From: Mycobacterium sp. ITM-2016-00317
GTDB taxonomy: Bacteria; Actinomycetota; Actinomycetes; Mycobacteriales; Mycobacteriaceae
NCBI RefSeq assembly: GCF_002968295.1
Contig: NZ_CP134399.1
Location: 5,332,001-5,396,000, forward strand
Direction: 5' to 3'
Length of the DNA: 64,000 nt
Below the pieces are notes generated by a model. That model was not told the origin of the DNA. It did no database searches and worked only from the letters and a program-made list of their open reading frames with translations. Made by a program: the position numbers and the translations under genes. Of this stretch, positions 42,291-53,097 are shown one piece after another. Numbering within the stretch: the first letter of the stretch is position 1; each line of letters begins with the position of its first letter.

Positions 42291-42313
42291 ATTGATCGAA
42301 GGTGCTTATCAAT
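42291..42313. promoter_or_regulatory. LysR-type box in the catR-benA intergenic region
   Basis: ATTGAT (42291-42296) and ATCAAT (42308-42313) form a perfect inverted repeat with an 11-nt spacer, the T-N11-A layout of LysR recognition sites. It lies about 110 bp upstream of catR and 100 bp upstream of benA. Confidence 0.65.
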
Positions 42314-42413
42314 TACCGCCCAGGGCAGGACTAGCAATTTGCCTAGTGTGACCGTCGACACTGCGTGCCAGTGTGCAGGGAGACATCACGTTCACCAGCT
42401 GTGGAGGCCCTCG

Positions 42414-43781
42414 ATGACCACTTCTACCCAACCCCAGAGCCATGTGGCGTCGGTCCTCGCCGACGCTGTGGTCGACGACCCCGAGGGCGGCGCCTACAAG
42501 GCGAACCGGCGCATCTTCACCGACGAGGACATCTTCGAGCTGGAGATGAAGCACATCTTCGAGGGCAACTGGATCTACCTCGCGCACGAGAGCCAGCTCC
42601 CCAACCCCGGCGACTACTTCACCACCTACATCGGCCGCCAACCGGTGGTGATCACCCGCGCCAAGGACGGCACCCTGAACTGTCTGATCAACGCCTGCGC
42701 ACACCGTGGCGCGATGATCTGCCGCCGCAAGACCGACAACCGGATGACGCTGACGTGTCCGTTCCACGGCTGGACGTTCCGCAACGACGGTGCGCTGCTC
42801 AAGGTCAAGGACCCCGAGGGCGCCGGCTATCCGGACACCTTCAACGTCGACGGCTCACACGACATGACCCGTGTCGCCCGGTTCGACAACTACCGCGGCT
42901 TCCTGTTCGGCAGCCTGAACCCGGACGTGCTGCCGCTGACCGATCACCTCGGCGACGCCACCAAGGTGATCGACATGCTCGTCGACCAGTCCCCCGACGG
43001 GCTGGAGGTGCTGCGCGGATCCTCGACCTACACCTTCGACGGCAACTGGAAGGTGCAGGCCGAGAACGGCGCTGACGGCTACCACGTGACGGCCACGCAC
43101 TGGAACTACGCCGCGACCACCAGCCGGCGCAACACCGGCGAGTCCAAGAACGACACCAAGGCCCTCGACGCCGGGGGCTGGGGCAAGTCGGGCGGCGGTT
43201 ACTGGTCCTTCCCGCACGGCCACCTGTGCCTGTGGACGTGGGCGGCCAACCCGCAGGACCGGCCGTTGTGGGACAAACTCGACGAGCTCAAAGCCGCCCA
43301 CGGCGACGCCAAGGGCGAGTTCATGGTCAAGGGCTCACGCAATCTGTGCGTCTACCCGAACGTCTATGTGATGGACCAGTTCTCGACACAGATCCGGCAC
43401 TTCCGCCCGATCGCCCCGGACAAGACCGAGGTCACCATCTACTGCATCGCCCCCAAGGGTGAGAGCGCCACCGCGCGGGCCCACCGCATCCGCCAGTACG
43501 AGGACTTCTTCAACGCCTCCGGGATGGCCACCCCCGACGATCTCGAGGAGTTCCGCTCCTGCCAGTTGACCTTCCGCGCCGAGGCGGCACCGTGGAACGA
43601 CATGAGCCGCGGTGCGCAGCACTGGCTCAGCGGGCCAGACGAGGTGGCCAGGTCGCTGGGCATGGACGGCGTGATCTCCGCCGGGGTGAAGAACGAGGAC
43701 GAGGGCCTCTACCCGGTGCAGCACGGCTACTGGCTACAGGCGATGCGCGACGCCGTCGCCCGCGACACACAGGAGAGCTGA
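42414..43781 (+). CDS. benA: Benzoate 1,2-dioxygenase alpha subunit
   Basis: A 455-aa Rieske non-haem iron oxygenase large subunit. The Rieske ligands are CAHRG and CPFHGW, and the mononuclear iron region is [12 protein letters not shown]. It dihydroxylates benzoate to the 1,2-cis-diol in complex with BenB and electrons from BenC. A GGAGG lies 6 nt before the ATG. It opens the benA-benB-benCD operon, diverging from catR. Confidence 0.96.
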   Translation: MTTSTQPQSHVASVLADAVVDDPEGGAYKANRRIFTDEDIFELEMKHIFEGNWIYLAHESQLPNPGDYFTTYIGRQPVVITRAKDGTLNCLINACAHRGAMICRRKTDNRMTLTCPFHGWTFRNDGALLKVKDPEGAGYPDTFNVDGSHDMTRVARFDNYRGFLFGSLNPDVLPLTDHLGDATKVIDMLVDQSPDGLEVLRGSSTYTFDGNWKVQAENGADGYHVTATHWNYAATTSRRNTGESKNDTKALDAGGWGKSGGGYWSFPHGHLCLWTWAANPQDRPLWDKLDELKAAHGDAKGEFMVKGSRNLCVYPNVYVMDQFSTQIRHFRPIAPDKTEVTIYCIAPKGESATARAHRIRQYEDFFNASGMATPDDLEEFRSCQLTFRAEAAPWNDMSRGAQHWLSGPDEVARSLGMDGVISAGVKNEDEGLYPVQHGYWLQAMRDAVARDTQES

Positions 43782-43782
43782 C

Positions 43783-44307
43783 ATGACTTCCACCGAAACC
43801 CGCAGCAGCGCAGGGAAGCTGATCACTCAGAACGCCATCGAGCAGTTCCTCTACCGCGAGGCCCGGTACCTCGACGACCGGGAGTTCGAGAAGTGGCTGG
43901 ACTGCTACGCCGACGACGTCGTCTACTGGATGCCGGCCTGGACCGACGACGACCGCCTCGTCGAAGACCCCCAGCGGGACATCTCACTAATCTACTACTC
44001 GAACAAGGGCGGGCTGGAGGACAGGGTCTTCCGGATCCGGACCGAACGGTCCTCGGCAACCTCGCTCCCCGAGCCGCGCACCAGCCACAACATCACCAAC
44101 GTCGAGGTCATCGAACGCCGCGGCGACCTGGTGGACGTGCGATTCAACTGGCACACCATGTATTTCCGCTACCACACGGTCGACCCGTACTACGGCACCT
44201 CCTTCTACACCATCGACTTCAGCGGTGAGCAGCCGTTGATCCGGCGCAAGACCGTGGTGCTCAAGAACGACTACATCCACCATGTGGTGGATGTCTACCA
44301 CTTCTGA
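43783..44307 (+). CDS. benB: Benzoate 1,2-dioxygenase beta subunit
   Basis: A 174-aa SnoaL-like ring-hydroxylating dioxygenase small subunit. AIEQFLYREARYLDDREFEKWLDCYADDVVYWMP is the hallmark N-terminal part; the C-terminus KNDYIHHVVDVYHF is typical of BenB. It has a structural role in the alpha3-beta3 hexamer. It starts 1 nt after the benA stop and ends 2 nt before benC, so the operon is tightly packed. Confidence 0.95.
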   Translation: MTSTETRSSAGKLITQNAIEQFLYREARYLDDREFEKWLDCYADDVVYWMPAWTDDDRLVEDPQRDISLIYYSNKGGLEDRVFRIRTERSSATSLPEPRTSHNITNVEVIERRGDLVDVRFNWHTMYFRYHTVDPYYGTSFYTIDFSGEQPLIRRKTVVLKNDYIHHVVDVYHF

Positions 44308-44309
44308 GG

Positions 44310-46957
44310 GTGAGCAACGTGACCGAGACCTACTCGGTGGCACTGTCTTTCGAAGACGGAGTCACCCGATTCATCACCTGCCGACCCGACCAGACGGTCG
44401 CCGACGCGTCGTACCGGCAGCGCATCAACATCCCGCTGGACTGCCGCGACGGTGCCTGCGGCACCTGCAAGGCCCTGTGTGAGGACGGAAGCTACGACGG
44501 CGGCGTCTACATCGACGACGCGCTGTCCGCCGACGAGGCCGAGGCCGGTTACGTACTGCCGTGCAGCATGAAGCCCCGCTCGGATCTGGTGCTGCAGATC
44601 GCCGGCACCTCGGACTCGGCCAAGACCCAGGCCGCGACCTATCGGGGCACCCTGACCCGGCTGGAACGGTTGTCGAGAACCACCGTCAAGATCGGTGTCG
44701 AGATCCCCAACCGAGGCCAACTCGCCTTCCTCCCAGGCCAATACGTCAACATCGCCGTACCGGGCACCAATCAGACCCGGTCGTACTCGTTCTCCAACGC
44801 CCCCCACGAAGAGCTGTTGACCTTTCTCGTCAAGCTCAGCCCGGGCGGCGCGATGTCGGACTATCTGGCCGACCGCGCCCAGGTCGGGGACGCGCTGAGC
44901 TTCACCGGACCGAACGGATCGTTCTTCCTGCGCGAGGCCGACCGGCCCCTGCTGCTGCTGGCAGGCGGCACCGGCCTGGCGCCGGTCCTGTCGATGCTGC
45001 GCACCATGCGTGCGGCCGGCAGCACCCGCACGGCCCACCTGATCTACGGGGTCAGCACCGACGAGGACCTGACCGCGGTCGACGACATCGACGAGATCGC
45101 CTCGGCGCTGCCGTCTTTCACCTGGGACTACTGCGTGTCCGACCCGGGGAGTTCGGCGCCGAACCGCGGCCCCGACCGTGCCTACGTCACCAGCCTGATC
45201 CGCCCCGAACACCTCAACGGCGGCGACGTGGCCATCTACCTGTGCGGTCCACCGCCGATGGTCGAGTCGGTGCGCACCCATCTGGCCGACGCCGAGGTCG
45301 AGCCCACCGGCTTCTACTACGAGAAGTTCGGCCTGGCCAAGACCGCGGCCGCCGCCGCGCCCCGCGCCACCGAGGCCGCACCGGGGGGCGGTCGCGAGGA
45401 GATCCTGCCGGTGCCCGACGCCCGGTCGGTGGCCGGCTGGTCCTCACGGCGGCCGACCTGCCGCCGGTCGCCCCGCGCGCCGCCGTCGACCCCGGCGACA
45501 CGATCCGCCGCATCGCCGGGCAACTGCTCGCCGTGCCGGACCCGTCCGGTCCCGCACCCTCCCCGCTCGACGGTGACGACGGGCGCCTGCTGCCATCGGG
45601 AGCACGCACCGTGGCCGGCCAGACCGTGTTCGGCCCGGCAACCACACCCGCCCCCACGCCCGTCCCCGACGTCGTCGTCGGGGACGACGGGTACGAGATC
45701 GGCGAGCAGCACCCCGAGGTGCGCAAGTCCGACGCGTTGTTCGAGGCACGGTCGGCGCTGGAGCTCGGCGCGCTGGAGCTGACGATGGGGCGGCTGACCA
45801 GCCAACAGCTGGCCGGCTACCGGTTGCTGGCCGAGACGACCCTGCCCTACGTCGAGGGTGATCGGTTCGTCGACGCGGAGCAGTACACCGAGACCAACGC
45901 CGCGTTCCACGACTATCTGTTCACGCTGACCGGCAACGAACATCTGCTGCGTGCCTACCAGGAGCTCGGGGTCAAGGGCCGGATGAGCGAGGTGCTGCGC
46001 CACGCGACGTGGTGTCACCCGCGATGCGCGCTGGATCACGTCGACATCGTGGCCGCGTTCGAGTCCGGCGACCGCGACGCGGCCCGCGCGCTGATCGTCG
46101 CCCACGCCGAGCGGTCCAAGCAGACGATGCGGCGGGCGATGGCCGAGGCCGCCGAGGCCACCGCCCCGGCGTTCGTGACGCCGGGCCGGTTCGCCGGCAA
46201 GGTCGTCGTGATCACCGGCGCCGCGCAGGGCATCGGTGAGCGCACCGCGCGCCGTATCCACGCCGAGGGCGGCACCGTGGTGCTGGCCGACCGGTCCGAG
46301 CTGGTCAAGGAACTCGCCGACGAACTCGCCGCACGCTCACCGGCGGTCGCGGTGACGGCCGACCTGGAGTACCACGAAGGCGCCGAAGCGGTGATTGCGC
46401 AGGCTCTCTCGGCGTTCGGGCGGGTCGACGTGCTGATCAACAACGTGGGCGGCGCGATCAATTTCAAGCCGTTCACCCAGTTCAGCGCCGCGGAGATCCG
46501 TGCCGAGATCGACCGGTCGCTGATGACCACGCTGTACTCCTGCCACGCGGCGCTGCCCGCCATGGTCGACCGCGGGCAGGGAGTGATCGTGAACGTGTCC
46601 TCGGCCGCGACCCGCGGCATCCACCGCATCCCCTATTCGGCGGCCAAGGGCGGGATCAACGCGATCACGGCGTCGTTGGCGATGGAGTACGCCGACGCCG
46701 GCATCAGGGTGGTCGCCACCGCGCCCGGCGGCACGGCGGCACCGCCGCGGCGCATCTCCCGTGGCACCCCGACGCCGGCCGACGAGACCGAGCAGGCGTG
46801 GTTCGACGCCCACATCTCCCAGACGCTGGACTCCTCGCTGCTGAAGCGCTACGGCACGCTCGACGAGCAGGCCGCCGCGATCTGCTTCCTGGCCTCCGAC
46901 GAGGCGTCCTACATCACCGGCACCGTGCTGCCGGTGGCCGGCGGCGATCTCGGCTGA
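44310..46957 (+). pseudogene. benC: BenC-FCD-BenD tripartite fusion, with an apparent one-base frameshift
   Basis: From GTG 44310 the first ~345 residues are BenC: a plant-type [2Fe-2S] ferredoxin (Cys 45, 50, 53, 85), a FAD domain (RSYSFSN) and an NAD domain (LLAGGTGLAPVLSML). After a Pro/Ala linker the frame must shift at about 45430-45436. Coding then continues without any stop through an FCD effector-type domain (LTSQQLAGYRLLAE...DHVDIVAAFESGDRDAARALI) that lacks its usual winged helix. It ends as BenD, a short-chain dehydrogenase (TGAAQGIG, YSAAK) oxidising the diol to catechol. Adding one base gives 882 aa. The fusion looks genuine; the shift may be a sequencing error. Confidence 0.82.
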
Positions 46958-46975
46958 TCGCGGCGGCCCCCGACC

Positions 46976-46981
46976 TACGAT
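46976..46981 (+). promoter_or_regulatory. -10 hexamer TACGAT before the LAL regulator
   Basis: TACGAT fits TANNNT and ends 8 nt before GTG 46989. It suggests a separate leaderless transcript for the regulator in addition to read-through from ben. Confidence 0.4.
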
Positions 46982-46988
46982 GGTGGGC

Positions 46989-49625
46989 GTGCCCATGGCG
47001 CCTGTCACGTTCGTCGGTCGCGTCGCCGACCTCGACGAGCTGACCCGGCGGGTGCTGGCCACCTCGACCGGCGGTCTCGCCGTCGTCACCGTCACCGGGC
47101 CGCCCGGCATCGGCAAGACCGCGCTGCTACACAAGGTGGCAGACCGCGTGCCGGCCACCCGCTGGGCCACGGCGACCGACTGGGAGCGCGACCATGACGG
47201 CGCCGTGCTGTCGCAGCTGCTGCAGGCGCCGGCGCCGGCCGAACCGGCCGCCGGCGCGGAGGAACTGGCCCGCGTGCTGGCCAGCCCCACACCGACCCTG
47301 GTCGTGATCGACGACGCGCAGCACGCCGATCTGCTGTCCTGTCAGGCGGTGTCGATGCTGACCCGGCACCACCGCGGGCTGCCGGTACTGGTGGCCGTGG
47401 TCAGCGACGGCGGCCCGCTGCCGGTGCCCGGTCTGGCCGGCGACGAGCTCACCGTGACCGGACTGCCCCGCGCCGCGGTCGCCGAACTGGCCTCGGCGCG
47501 CGGACATGTGTTGCCCGCGTTGATGGCCGACCGGCTGACCCGCCACACCGCGGGCAACCCGCGCCATGTGCGTGCGCTGCTCGACGAGGTGCCGCCCCAG
47601 ACCTGGACCCGGCTCGACGCGAGGCTGCCCGCGCCGCGGCAGGTCGCCTCGGCCGTCGAGCGCCGGCTGGCCGACGCCGGACCGCAGGGACGTGCCCTGG
47701 TCGTCGCGCTGGCTGTTCTCGGCGAGACCGCCACCCTCTCGGAGGCCGCCCGCCTGGCCGCGCTCGACGAACCGCTCGCCGCCGTGCAGGCCGCCGCCGG
47801 GGCCGGGTTGCTCGCCGCGGGCGATCCGCTGGAGCCCCGGCTGTGCGACCCGCTCACCGCGGCCGCGGTCATCGACGTGTGCGGTCCGCAGGCCACGGCC
47901 GAGACGCACCGCCGCGCGGCCGACATCGTCACCGATCCTGTTGCGCGGCTGCGACATCGGGTGGCCGCCTCCCCGGTGCTCGACGACGTCCTGGCCGGCG
48001 AGGTGGACGCGCTGGCCCGGCGCTCCGGCACCGAGGGCGAGTGGGGCCGGGCCGCCATCCTCTTCCGGGACGCCGCCCGGCTGACCGCCGACCCGCTGCT
48101 GCGCGACGAACGCCTCACGCTCTCGGTGGACGCGCTCGTCGCCGCCGGCGACTGCGTGGGTGCGGCGGCGCTGGTGCCTGCGGTGGAGAACCTGCGCGAA
48201 ACACCTTTGCGCAACGCAGTTCTGGCCTATCTGGCCATTCTGCGTGGCCGCGCCACCGAGGCCGAGCTGCGGCTGAGACGGGCCTGGGACATCGTCAACG
48301 CCGACCGGGACCACGACACCGCCGCACTCATCGCGCAGCGTTACGTGCTGCACACCCTCGTCGAATGCCGGGGTGAACAGCTGGTCGGCTGGGCGGACCG
48401 CGCGCTGGGCCTGGCCGGGCCCGACTCCCCCGCCGCCGTCGAGGCCGCCGCGATCCGCGGTCTGGGCCTGCTCGCGGCGGGGCAACCCAAACGCGCGGCC
48501 GCCGCATACGACGAACTGCACGCACGGGTGCGCCACGGCGCACAGGCGCAGCGCGTGGTGATGGGTCGCGGCTGGGTGCAACTCGCGCGCGACGACGTCG
48601 AGGCGGCCCGCGCCAGCCTGGAGAGCGCGGTGGCGGCCGCCGCGCTGGGCGGCTCGACCCGGATCACGTTGTGGGCGCATGCATGGCTGGCACGCACCCA
48701 GTTCGTCCTCGGCGAGTGGGATGCGGCGTTGACGAACGTCGAGCACGGTCGTCGCCTCGCCGAATCCAGCGGAATCGTGCTGGCGACACCTCTTCTGGAG
48801 TGGACCGCGGGTCAGATCGCGGCGTTGCGCGGGGACTGGGCCGGTGCCCGAGCGGCCACGGCGGCGGCCGACGGCGGCGCGGGCGAGTACGCGATGATGC
48901 GGATCCCCGCGCTGCTGGTACGGGCGAACATCGCCGAGGCCCAAGCCGATTACGCCGCGGTGCGCCGTGCGCTGGAGCCGCTGACCAAGCAGGCGGCGGG
49001 CACGTCGCTGCAGGAGCCGGGCTACTGGCCGTGGGTCGACGCGTTGGCCAACGCGCTGGTCCTGACCGGTGATCTGCAGGGGGCCGACGACTTCCTGCGC
49101 CCGCACGAACAGCGCGCCAAGGCCCGCGGCCACCGCAGTGCCCGAGCCCGGCTCGGCTATGCCCGCGGTCGCCTGCTGGGGGCTCAGGGCGACCTCGCCG
49201 CGGCGCGGCGCGCGTTCGACGAATCGCTGGAGCTGCTCGAGGGCCTACCGCTGCGCTATGACAGGGCACGGGTGAACTTCGCCTACGGTCAGACGCTGCG
49301 CCGCGCGGGGAAGCGCCGCGCCGCGGACGCGGTGATCGGCGTCGCGCGTGACCTGTACACCGCGCTGGGGGCCGACACCTATGTCGCGCGCTGTGACCGC
49401 GAGCTGAAGGCCGGCGGCCTGAACCAGACCCGGGAACCCCGCGAGGCCGTCGACCTCACCCCGCAGGAGGAGGCGGTGACCGCGCTTGTCTCGCAAGGAC
49501 TCTCCAACCGCGAGGTGGCGGCCGAGCTCTACGTCTCCCCCAAGACCGTGCAGTACCACCTGACCCGGATCTACGCCAAGCTCGGCGTCCGGTCCCGCTC
49601 GGAACTGGCGGCGCTGCGCCGCTGA
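46989..49625 (+). CDS. LAL-family (LuxR C-terminal) ATP-binding regulator of the ben operon
   Basis: An 878-aa large regulator. An N-terminal ATPase has Walker [13 protein letters not shown] and Walker [13 protein letters not shown]. The middle 500 residues are helical, TPR-like and Ala/Leu-rich. The C-terminal LuxR helix-turn-helix is [37 protein letters not shown] LuxR-type BenR activates ben genes in Corynebacterium, so control of benzoate use is likely. GTG 46989 follows a TACGAT -10; ATG 46980 overlaps that hexamer and is less likely. Its 3' end overlaps pcaJ by 55 nt on the other strand. Confidence 0.85.
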   Translation: MPMAPVTFVGRVADLDELTRRVLATSTGGLAVVTVTGPPGIGKTALLHKVADRVPATRWATATDWERDHDGAVLSQLLQAPAPAEPAAGAEELARVLASPTPTLVVIDDAQHADLLSCQAVSMLTRHHRGLPVLVAVVSDGGPLPVPGLAGDELTVTGLPRAAVAELASARGHVLPALMADRLTRHTAGNPRHVRALLDEVPPQTWTRLDARLPAPRQVASAVERRLADAGPQGRALVVALAVLGETATLSEAARLAALDEPLAAVQAAAGAGLLAAGDPLEPRLCDPLTAAAVIDVCGPQATAETHRRAADIVTDPVARLRHRVAASPVLDDVLAGEVDALARRSGTEGEWGRAAILFRDAARLTADPLLRDERLTLSVDALVAAGDCVGAAALVPAVENLRETPLRNAVLAYLAILRGRATEAELRLRRAWDIVNADRDHDTAALIAQRYVLHTLVECRGEQLVGWADRALGLAGPDSPAAVEAAAIRGLGLLAAGQPKRAAAAYDELHARVRHGAQAQRVVMGRGWVQLARDDVEAARASLESAVAAAALGGSTRITLWAHAWLARTQFVLGEWDAALTNVEHGRRLAESSGIVLATPLLEWTAGQIAALRGDWAGARAATAAADGGAGEYAMMRIPALLVRANIAEAQADYAAVRRALEPLTKQAAGTSLQEPGYWPWVDALANALVLTGDLQGADDFLRPHEQRAKARGHRSARARLGYARGRLLGAQGDLAAARRAFDESLELLEGLPLRYDRARVNFAYGQTLRRAGKRRAADAVIGVARDLYTALGADTYVARCDRELKAGGLNQTREPREAVDLTPQEEAVTALVSQGLSNREVAAELYVSPKTVQYHLTRIYAKLGVRSRSELAALRR

Positions 49626-50257
49626 CGGTGGTCGCTCACGGGCGCGCCGGTCTTGGCCACCACCTCGTCGAACGTGACCCCGGGTGCGAGTTCGACGACA
49701 GCGAAGTCGGTGCCGGTGACGTCCAGGACACCCAGGTCGGTGATGATCCGCTGCACCACAGCCTTGCCGGTCAGCGGCAGGTCGCAGGACGACACCAGTT
49801 TGGCGCCACCGTTTTTCGCGACGTGATCCATCAGCACGATCACCCGCGCGGCGCCGTTGACCAGATCCATCGCCCCGCCCATGCCCTTGACCATCGAGCC
49901 GGGCACCATCCAGTTGGCCAGATCGCCGTTCGCCGACACCTGCATGCCGCCGAGCACCGCGACGTCGACGTGACCGCCGCGGATCATCGCGAAACTGGTG
50001 GCCGAGTCGAAGAACGACGCACCGGGCACCACGGAGACGGTCTGCTTGCCTGCGTTGACCAGATCGGGATCGACCTCGTCGTCGTACGGGAACGGCCCGA
50101 CGCCCAGGATGCCGTTCTCGGCGTGCAGCGTGACGTCCGAGCCCTCGGGCAGGTAGTCCGGGATCAGGGTCGGCAATCCGATCCCCAGGTTCACGTAGTC
50201 GCCGTCGCGCAGTTCTTTCGCTGCGCGCGCGGCCATCTCGGTCCGGGTCCAGCTCAT
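49571..50257 (-). CDS. pcaJ: 3-oxoadipate CoA-transferase subunit B
   Basis: A 228-aa family I CoA-transferase beta subunit. The catalytic glutamate is in [29 protein letters not shown] and [18 protein letters not shown] are family blocks. With PcaI it transfers CoA from succinyl-CoA to 3-oxoadipate. ATG 50257 overlaps the pcaI stop by 4 nt. The C-terminus ([20 protein letters not shown]) is extended and reads antisense into the LAL gene. Confidence 0.94.
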   Translation of the reverse strand: MSWTRTEMAARAAKELRDGDYVNLGIGLPTLIPDYLPEGSDVTLHAENGILGVGPFPYDDEVDPDLVNAGKQTVSVVPGASFFDSATSFAMIRGGHVDVAVLGGMQVSANGDLANWMVPGSMVKGMGGAMDLVNGAARVIVLMDHVAKNGGAKLVSSCDLPLTGKAVVQRIITDLGVLDVTGTDFAVVELAPGVTFDEVVAKTGAPVSDHRQRRSAASSERDRTPSLA

Positions 50258-51039
50258 GCCAGTGCCTCCTGAGGGTTTCGCGGCCGGGTGGTGCGCTTCT
50301 CGATTCCCTTGCGGGCGGCCTGTTCCGGGGTGAGTTCGACGACGCGCTGCACGAAGATCCCGGGCAGGTGCACCTCGTCGGGGTGCAGTTCGCCGACCTC
50401 GACGACGCGTTCTGCCTCCACCACGGTGACGCGGCCGGCCATCGCGGCGGGCGGGTTGAAGTTGCGGGCGGCGGCGTGGAATACACAGTTGCCGGCCCGG
50501 TCGGCGACTGCGGCGCGCACCAGCGCGTAGTCGGTGACGATCGACTCTTCGAGCAGCATCTGCCTGCCCCCGAAGGTGCGCACCTCCTTCGGCGGTGAGG
50601 CCAGCGCGATGCTGCCGTCGGGGTGGTAGCGCCAGGGCAGACCGCCGTCGGCGACCAGCGTGCCGACCCCGGTCGGGGTGAAGAACGCGCCGATTCCGCT
50701 GCCGCCCGCCCGCAGCCGTTCGGCCAGCGTGCCCTGCGGGGTGAGTTCGACGGTGAGCTCCCCGGACAGGTACTGGCGGGCGAACTCCTTGTTCTCGCCG
50801 ACGTAGGACGCGATCACGCGGCTGATCCGGCGGGCTTCCAGTAGCAGGCCGAGCCCGCCGCCGTCGACGCCGCAGTTGTTGCTGACGATGGTCAGGTCGT
50901 CGGCGCCCTGCGCCAGCAGCGCCTCGATGAGGAACCACGGGATGCCGGCCAGACCGAAACCGCCGACGGCCAGACTGGATCCGGACGGGATGTCGGCGAC
51001 GGCGTCGCCTGCCGATGCGACCACTTTGTTCAATGTCAT
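50254..51039 (-). CDS. pcaI: 3-oxoadipate CoA-transferase subunit A
   Basis: A 261-aa alpha subunit of family I CoA-transferases. [16 protein letters not shown], the [15 protein letters not shown] block and a [16 protein letters not shown] segment, together with [18 protein letters not shown], are hallmarks. It pairs with PcaJ. Both ends overlap neighbouring genes by 4 nt, so pcaD-pcaI-pcaJ are translationally coupled. Confidence 0.94.
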   Translation of the reverse strand: MTLNKVVASAGDAVADIPSGSSLAVGGFGLAGIPWFLIEALLAQGADDLTIVSNNCGVDGGGLGLLLEARRISRVIASYVGENKEFARQYLSGELTVELTPQGTLAERLRAGGSGIGAFFTPTGVGTLVADGGLPWRYHPDGSIALASPPKEVRTFGGRQMLLEESIVTDYALVRAAVADRAGNCVFHAAARNFNPPAAMAGRVTVVEAERVVEVGELHPDEVHLPGIFVQRVVELTPEQAARKGIEKRTTRPRNPQEALA

Positions 51040-51806
51040 GACTGCTCCAGGTGTTCGATGAGCGCGGCGGAGATCTGCTCGGGTTGCTCGGCGTTGGCCA
51101 GGTGGGCGGCCTCTTCGACGATCAGGAGTCTCGCGTTCGGGATGCGGGAGGTGATGTCTTCGAGCGCGGCGGGCGGGGTCGCCGGGTCCTCGGCGCCTGC
51201 GATCGCCAGCGTCGGTGCCGTGATCTGCGAAAGCTGTTCGCGCAGATCCATTTCGGCGATCGCTTCGCAACATCCGGCGTAGCCCGCGGCCGAGGTGGCG
51301 GCGATCATCTGCTCCCACGCATCGCGTTCGGTGGGGTGGGTGTCCAGATAGCCGAGAGTGAACCAGCGCCCGACGACAGCCGGCGCCACCGCGGAGCAAC
51401 CGCCGGCACGCACGGTCGCGGCGCGGTCGCGCCACGCACTCGCCGGCGGCAGCTGGGCGGCGGTGCACAGCAGCGCCATCCGCTCGACCCGCTCCGGATT
51501 CCGGGCGGCCACCCGCATCGCGGTCATGCCGCCCAGCGACAGTCCGACCAGGTGGGCCCGCGCGACACCGAACCGGTCGAGAATGCCGACGAGGTCGTCG
51601 GCCAGGTCGTCGATCGAGTACGGCCCGTCGGGCGCCGGCGATTCGCCGTGTCCGCGGGTGTCGTAGCGCAGCACCCGGAACCGGGGTTCCAGCGCGTCCA
51701 GTTGGGCGTCCCACATCCGGTGGGTGGCCCCCAGCGAGTTCGAGAGCACCACCACCGGACCGTCGGGCACCCCGCTCTCGACGACATGCACGTCCACCGC
51801 GCTCAT
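51036..51806 (-). CDS. pcaD: 3-oxoadipate enol-lactonase
   Basis: A 256-aa alpha/beta hydrolase opening 3-oxoadipate enol-lactone to 3-oxoadipate. The nucleophile elbow is GLSLGGM, the oxyanion region [13 protein letters not shown] is typical of PcaD, and [13 protein letters not shown] supplies the catalytic histidine. It receives the CatC product. It overlaps pcaF upstream and pcaI downstream by 4 nt. A PcaC (gamma-carboxymuconolactone decarboxylase) domain is absent, fitting a catechol-only branch here. Confidence 0.93.
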   Translation of the reverse strand: MSAVDVHVVESGVPDGPVVVLSNSLGATHRMWDAQLDALEPRFRVLRYDTRGHGESPAPDGPYSIDDLADDLVGILDRFGVARAHLVGLSLGGMTAMRVAARNPERVERMALLCTAAQLPPASAWRDRAATVRAGGCSAVAPAVVGRWFTLGYLDTHPTERDAWEQMIAATSAAGYAGCCEAIAEMDLREQLSQITAPTLAIAGAEDPATPPAALEDITSRIPNARLLIVEEAAHLANAEQPEQISAALIEHLEQS

Positions 51807-53014
51807 CGGGTCACCTCGAAGACCGCAGCCAGACCCTGTCCGCCGCCGATGCACATGGTCTCCAGCACGTATCGGGCGCCGCGCCGGCGCGCTTCGTGGG
51901 CGGCGGTGGCCAGGATGCGGGCCCCGGTCGCACCGATCGGATGGCCCAGGGAGATCCCGGAGCCGTTCGGGTTGAGCCGGTCGTCGAGCGGGTCGATCTT
52001 CCATTCGGCGAGCACCGCCAGCACCTGCGCGGCGAACGCCTCGTTGAGTTCGATCAGGTCGACGTCGTCGAGGGTCAGGTCGGCGCGTTCCAGCGCCGCG
52101 GCGGTCGCGGCGACCGGGCCGATGCCCATGGTCTCGGGTGCGCAGCCGGTCACCGCCCACGAGCGCAGCGTCAACAGCGGTGTCAGCGACCGCTTCTCGG
52201 CCTCGGACCGGGTGGTCACCACACACATCGCGGCGCCGTCGTTCTGCCCTGACGCGTTGCCCGCGGTGACCGTGGAGTCCGGGTCGGCACCGGCGCGGAT
52301 CGGGCGTAGTGCACCGAGCGTGTCGGCGGTGAGGTCCGCGCGGGGATGCTCGTCGCGGTCGACGACGACGTCCGGGCGGCCCCGACTGCCGGGGACGGTG
52401 ACCGGGACGAGTTCGTCGGCGAAGGCTCCGTTGTCGTGTGCGGCCACCGCGCGCTGATGGGAGCGCAGGGCCAGCGCGTCCTGGTCCTCGCGGGTGATGC
52501 CGTACTCGCGGCGCAGGTTCTCGGCGGTCTCGATCATGCCGCCCGCGATCGGGTGGCTCGCGCCGCCCGCGGTTTCGCGGGCGCGGTCCAGCCGGTCCTG
52601 CAGCGCGATGCCGCCCTGGCGCACCCCGGTGCGCAGCCCGAGCGCGTAATGCTCGACGTTCGACATCGACTCCGCGCCGCCGGCCACCACGGTGCGGGCG
52701 GCGCCGGTCGCGATCTGTCCGGCCGCGTACAGCACAGCCTGCAGTCCCGAGCCGCAGCGTCGGTCGATCTGGAGTCCTGGCACGGAGGTGCCGAGGCCGG
52801 CGTCGAGTGCAGCGATACGGCCGAGTGCGGGGGCCTCGCCGTTGGCGTAGCCGTTGCCCAGGATGACGTCGTCGACGTCTCCGTCCCCGAGCCCGGTCCG
52901 CGCGATCAGCGCCCGCAGCGTCGTCGTCGCCAGGTCGGCGGCGGTCAGCGCGGCCAGGGCCCCGCCCATCCGGCCTACCGGGGTCCGCACCGGACTACAG
53001 ATCACCACATCCAT
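51803..53014 (-). CDS. pcaF: 3-oxoadipyl-CoA thiolase (acetyl-CoA acyltransferase)
   Basis: A 403-aa thiolase. The acylated cysteine is in DRRCGSGLQA, followed by NEAFAAQVL, GHPIGATGAR and the second cysteine in CIGGGQGLA. In this context it cleaves 3-oxoadipyl-CoA to succinyl-CoA and acetyl-CoA, the last step of the pathway. It is the first gene of pcaF-D-I-J, divergent from the LysR gene at 53098. A general acetoacetyl-CoA thiolase is the alternative. Confidence 0.92.
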   Translation of the reverse strand: MDVVICSPVRTPVGRMGGALAALTAADLATTTLRALIARTGLGDGDVDDVILGNGYANGEAPALGRIAALDAGLGTSVPGLQIDRRCGSGLQAVLYAAGQIATGAARTVVAGGAESMSNVEHYALGLRTGVRQGGIALQDRLDRARETAGGASHPIAGGMIETAENLRREYGITREDQDALALRSHQRAVAAHDNGAFADELVPVTVPGSRGRPDVVVDRDEHPRADLTADTLGALRPIRAGADPDSTVTAGNASGQNDGAAMCVVTTRSEAEKRSLTPLLTLRSWAVTGCAPETMGIGPVAATAAALERADLTLDDVDLIELNEAFAAQVLAVLAEWKIDPLDDRLNPNGSGISLGHPIGATGARILATAAHEARRRGARYVLETMCIGGGQGLAAVFEVTR

Positions 53015-53038
53015 ACCTCGACGCTAGGCCCGGTCGGC

Positions 53039-53084
53039 GATATTCTGAAATACTTAAATGCGCGCTATTGATATCTGAAACATA
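53039..53084. promoter_or_regulatory. Direct repeats in the pcaF-LysR intergenic region
   Basis: GATATTCTGAAATA (53039-53052) and GATATCTGAAACATA (53070-53084) share GATAT-CTGAAA-ATA and start 31 bp apart, about three helical turns. The region is notably AT-rich. It is a candidate binding site for the adjacent LysR regulator. Confidence 0.55.
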
Positions 53085-53097
53085 TGACTGGGGGCTC

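Noticed and set aside
45425..45440. Programmed ribosomal frameshift in benCD
   Set aside because: No slippery heptamer or obvious stimulatory structure was seen; three other genes show the same type of one-base loss, so sequence error is simpler.
47127..49133. 668-codon open frame antisense to the LAL regulator
   Set aside because: Shadow frame; the plus strand has clear Walker and LuxR motifs.
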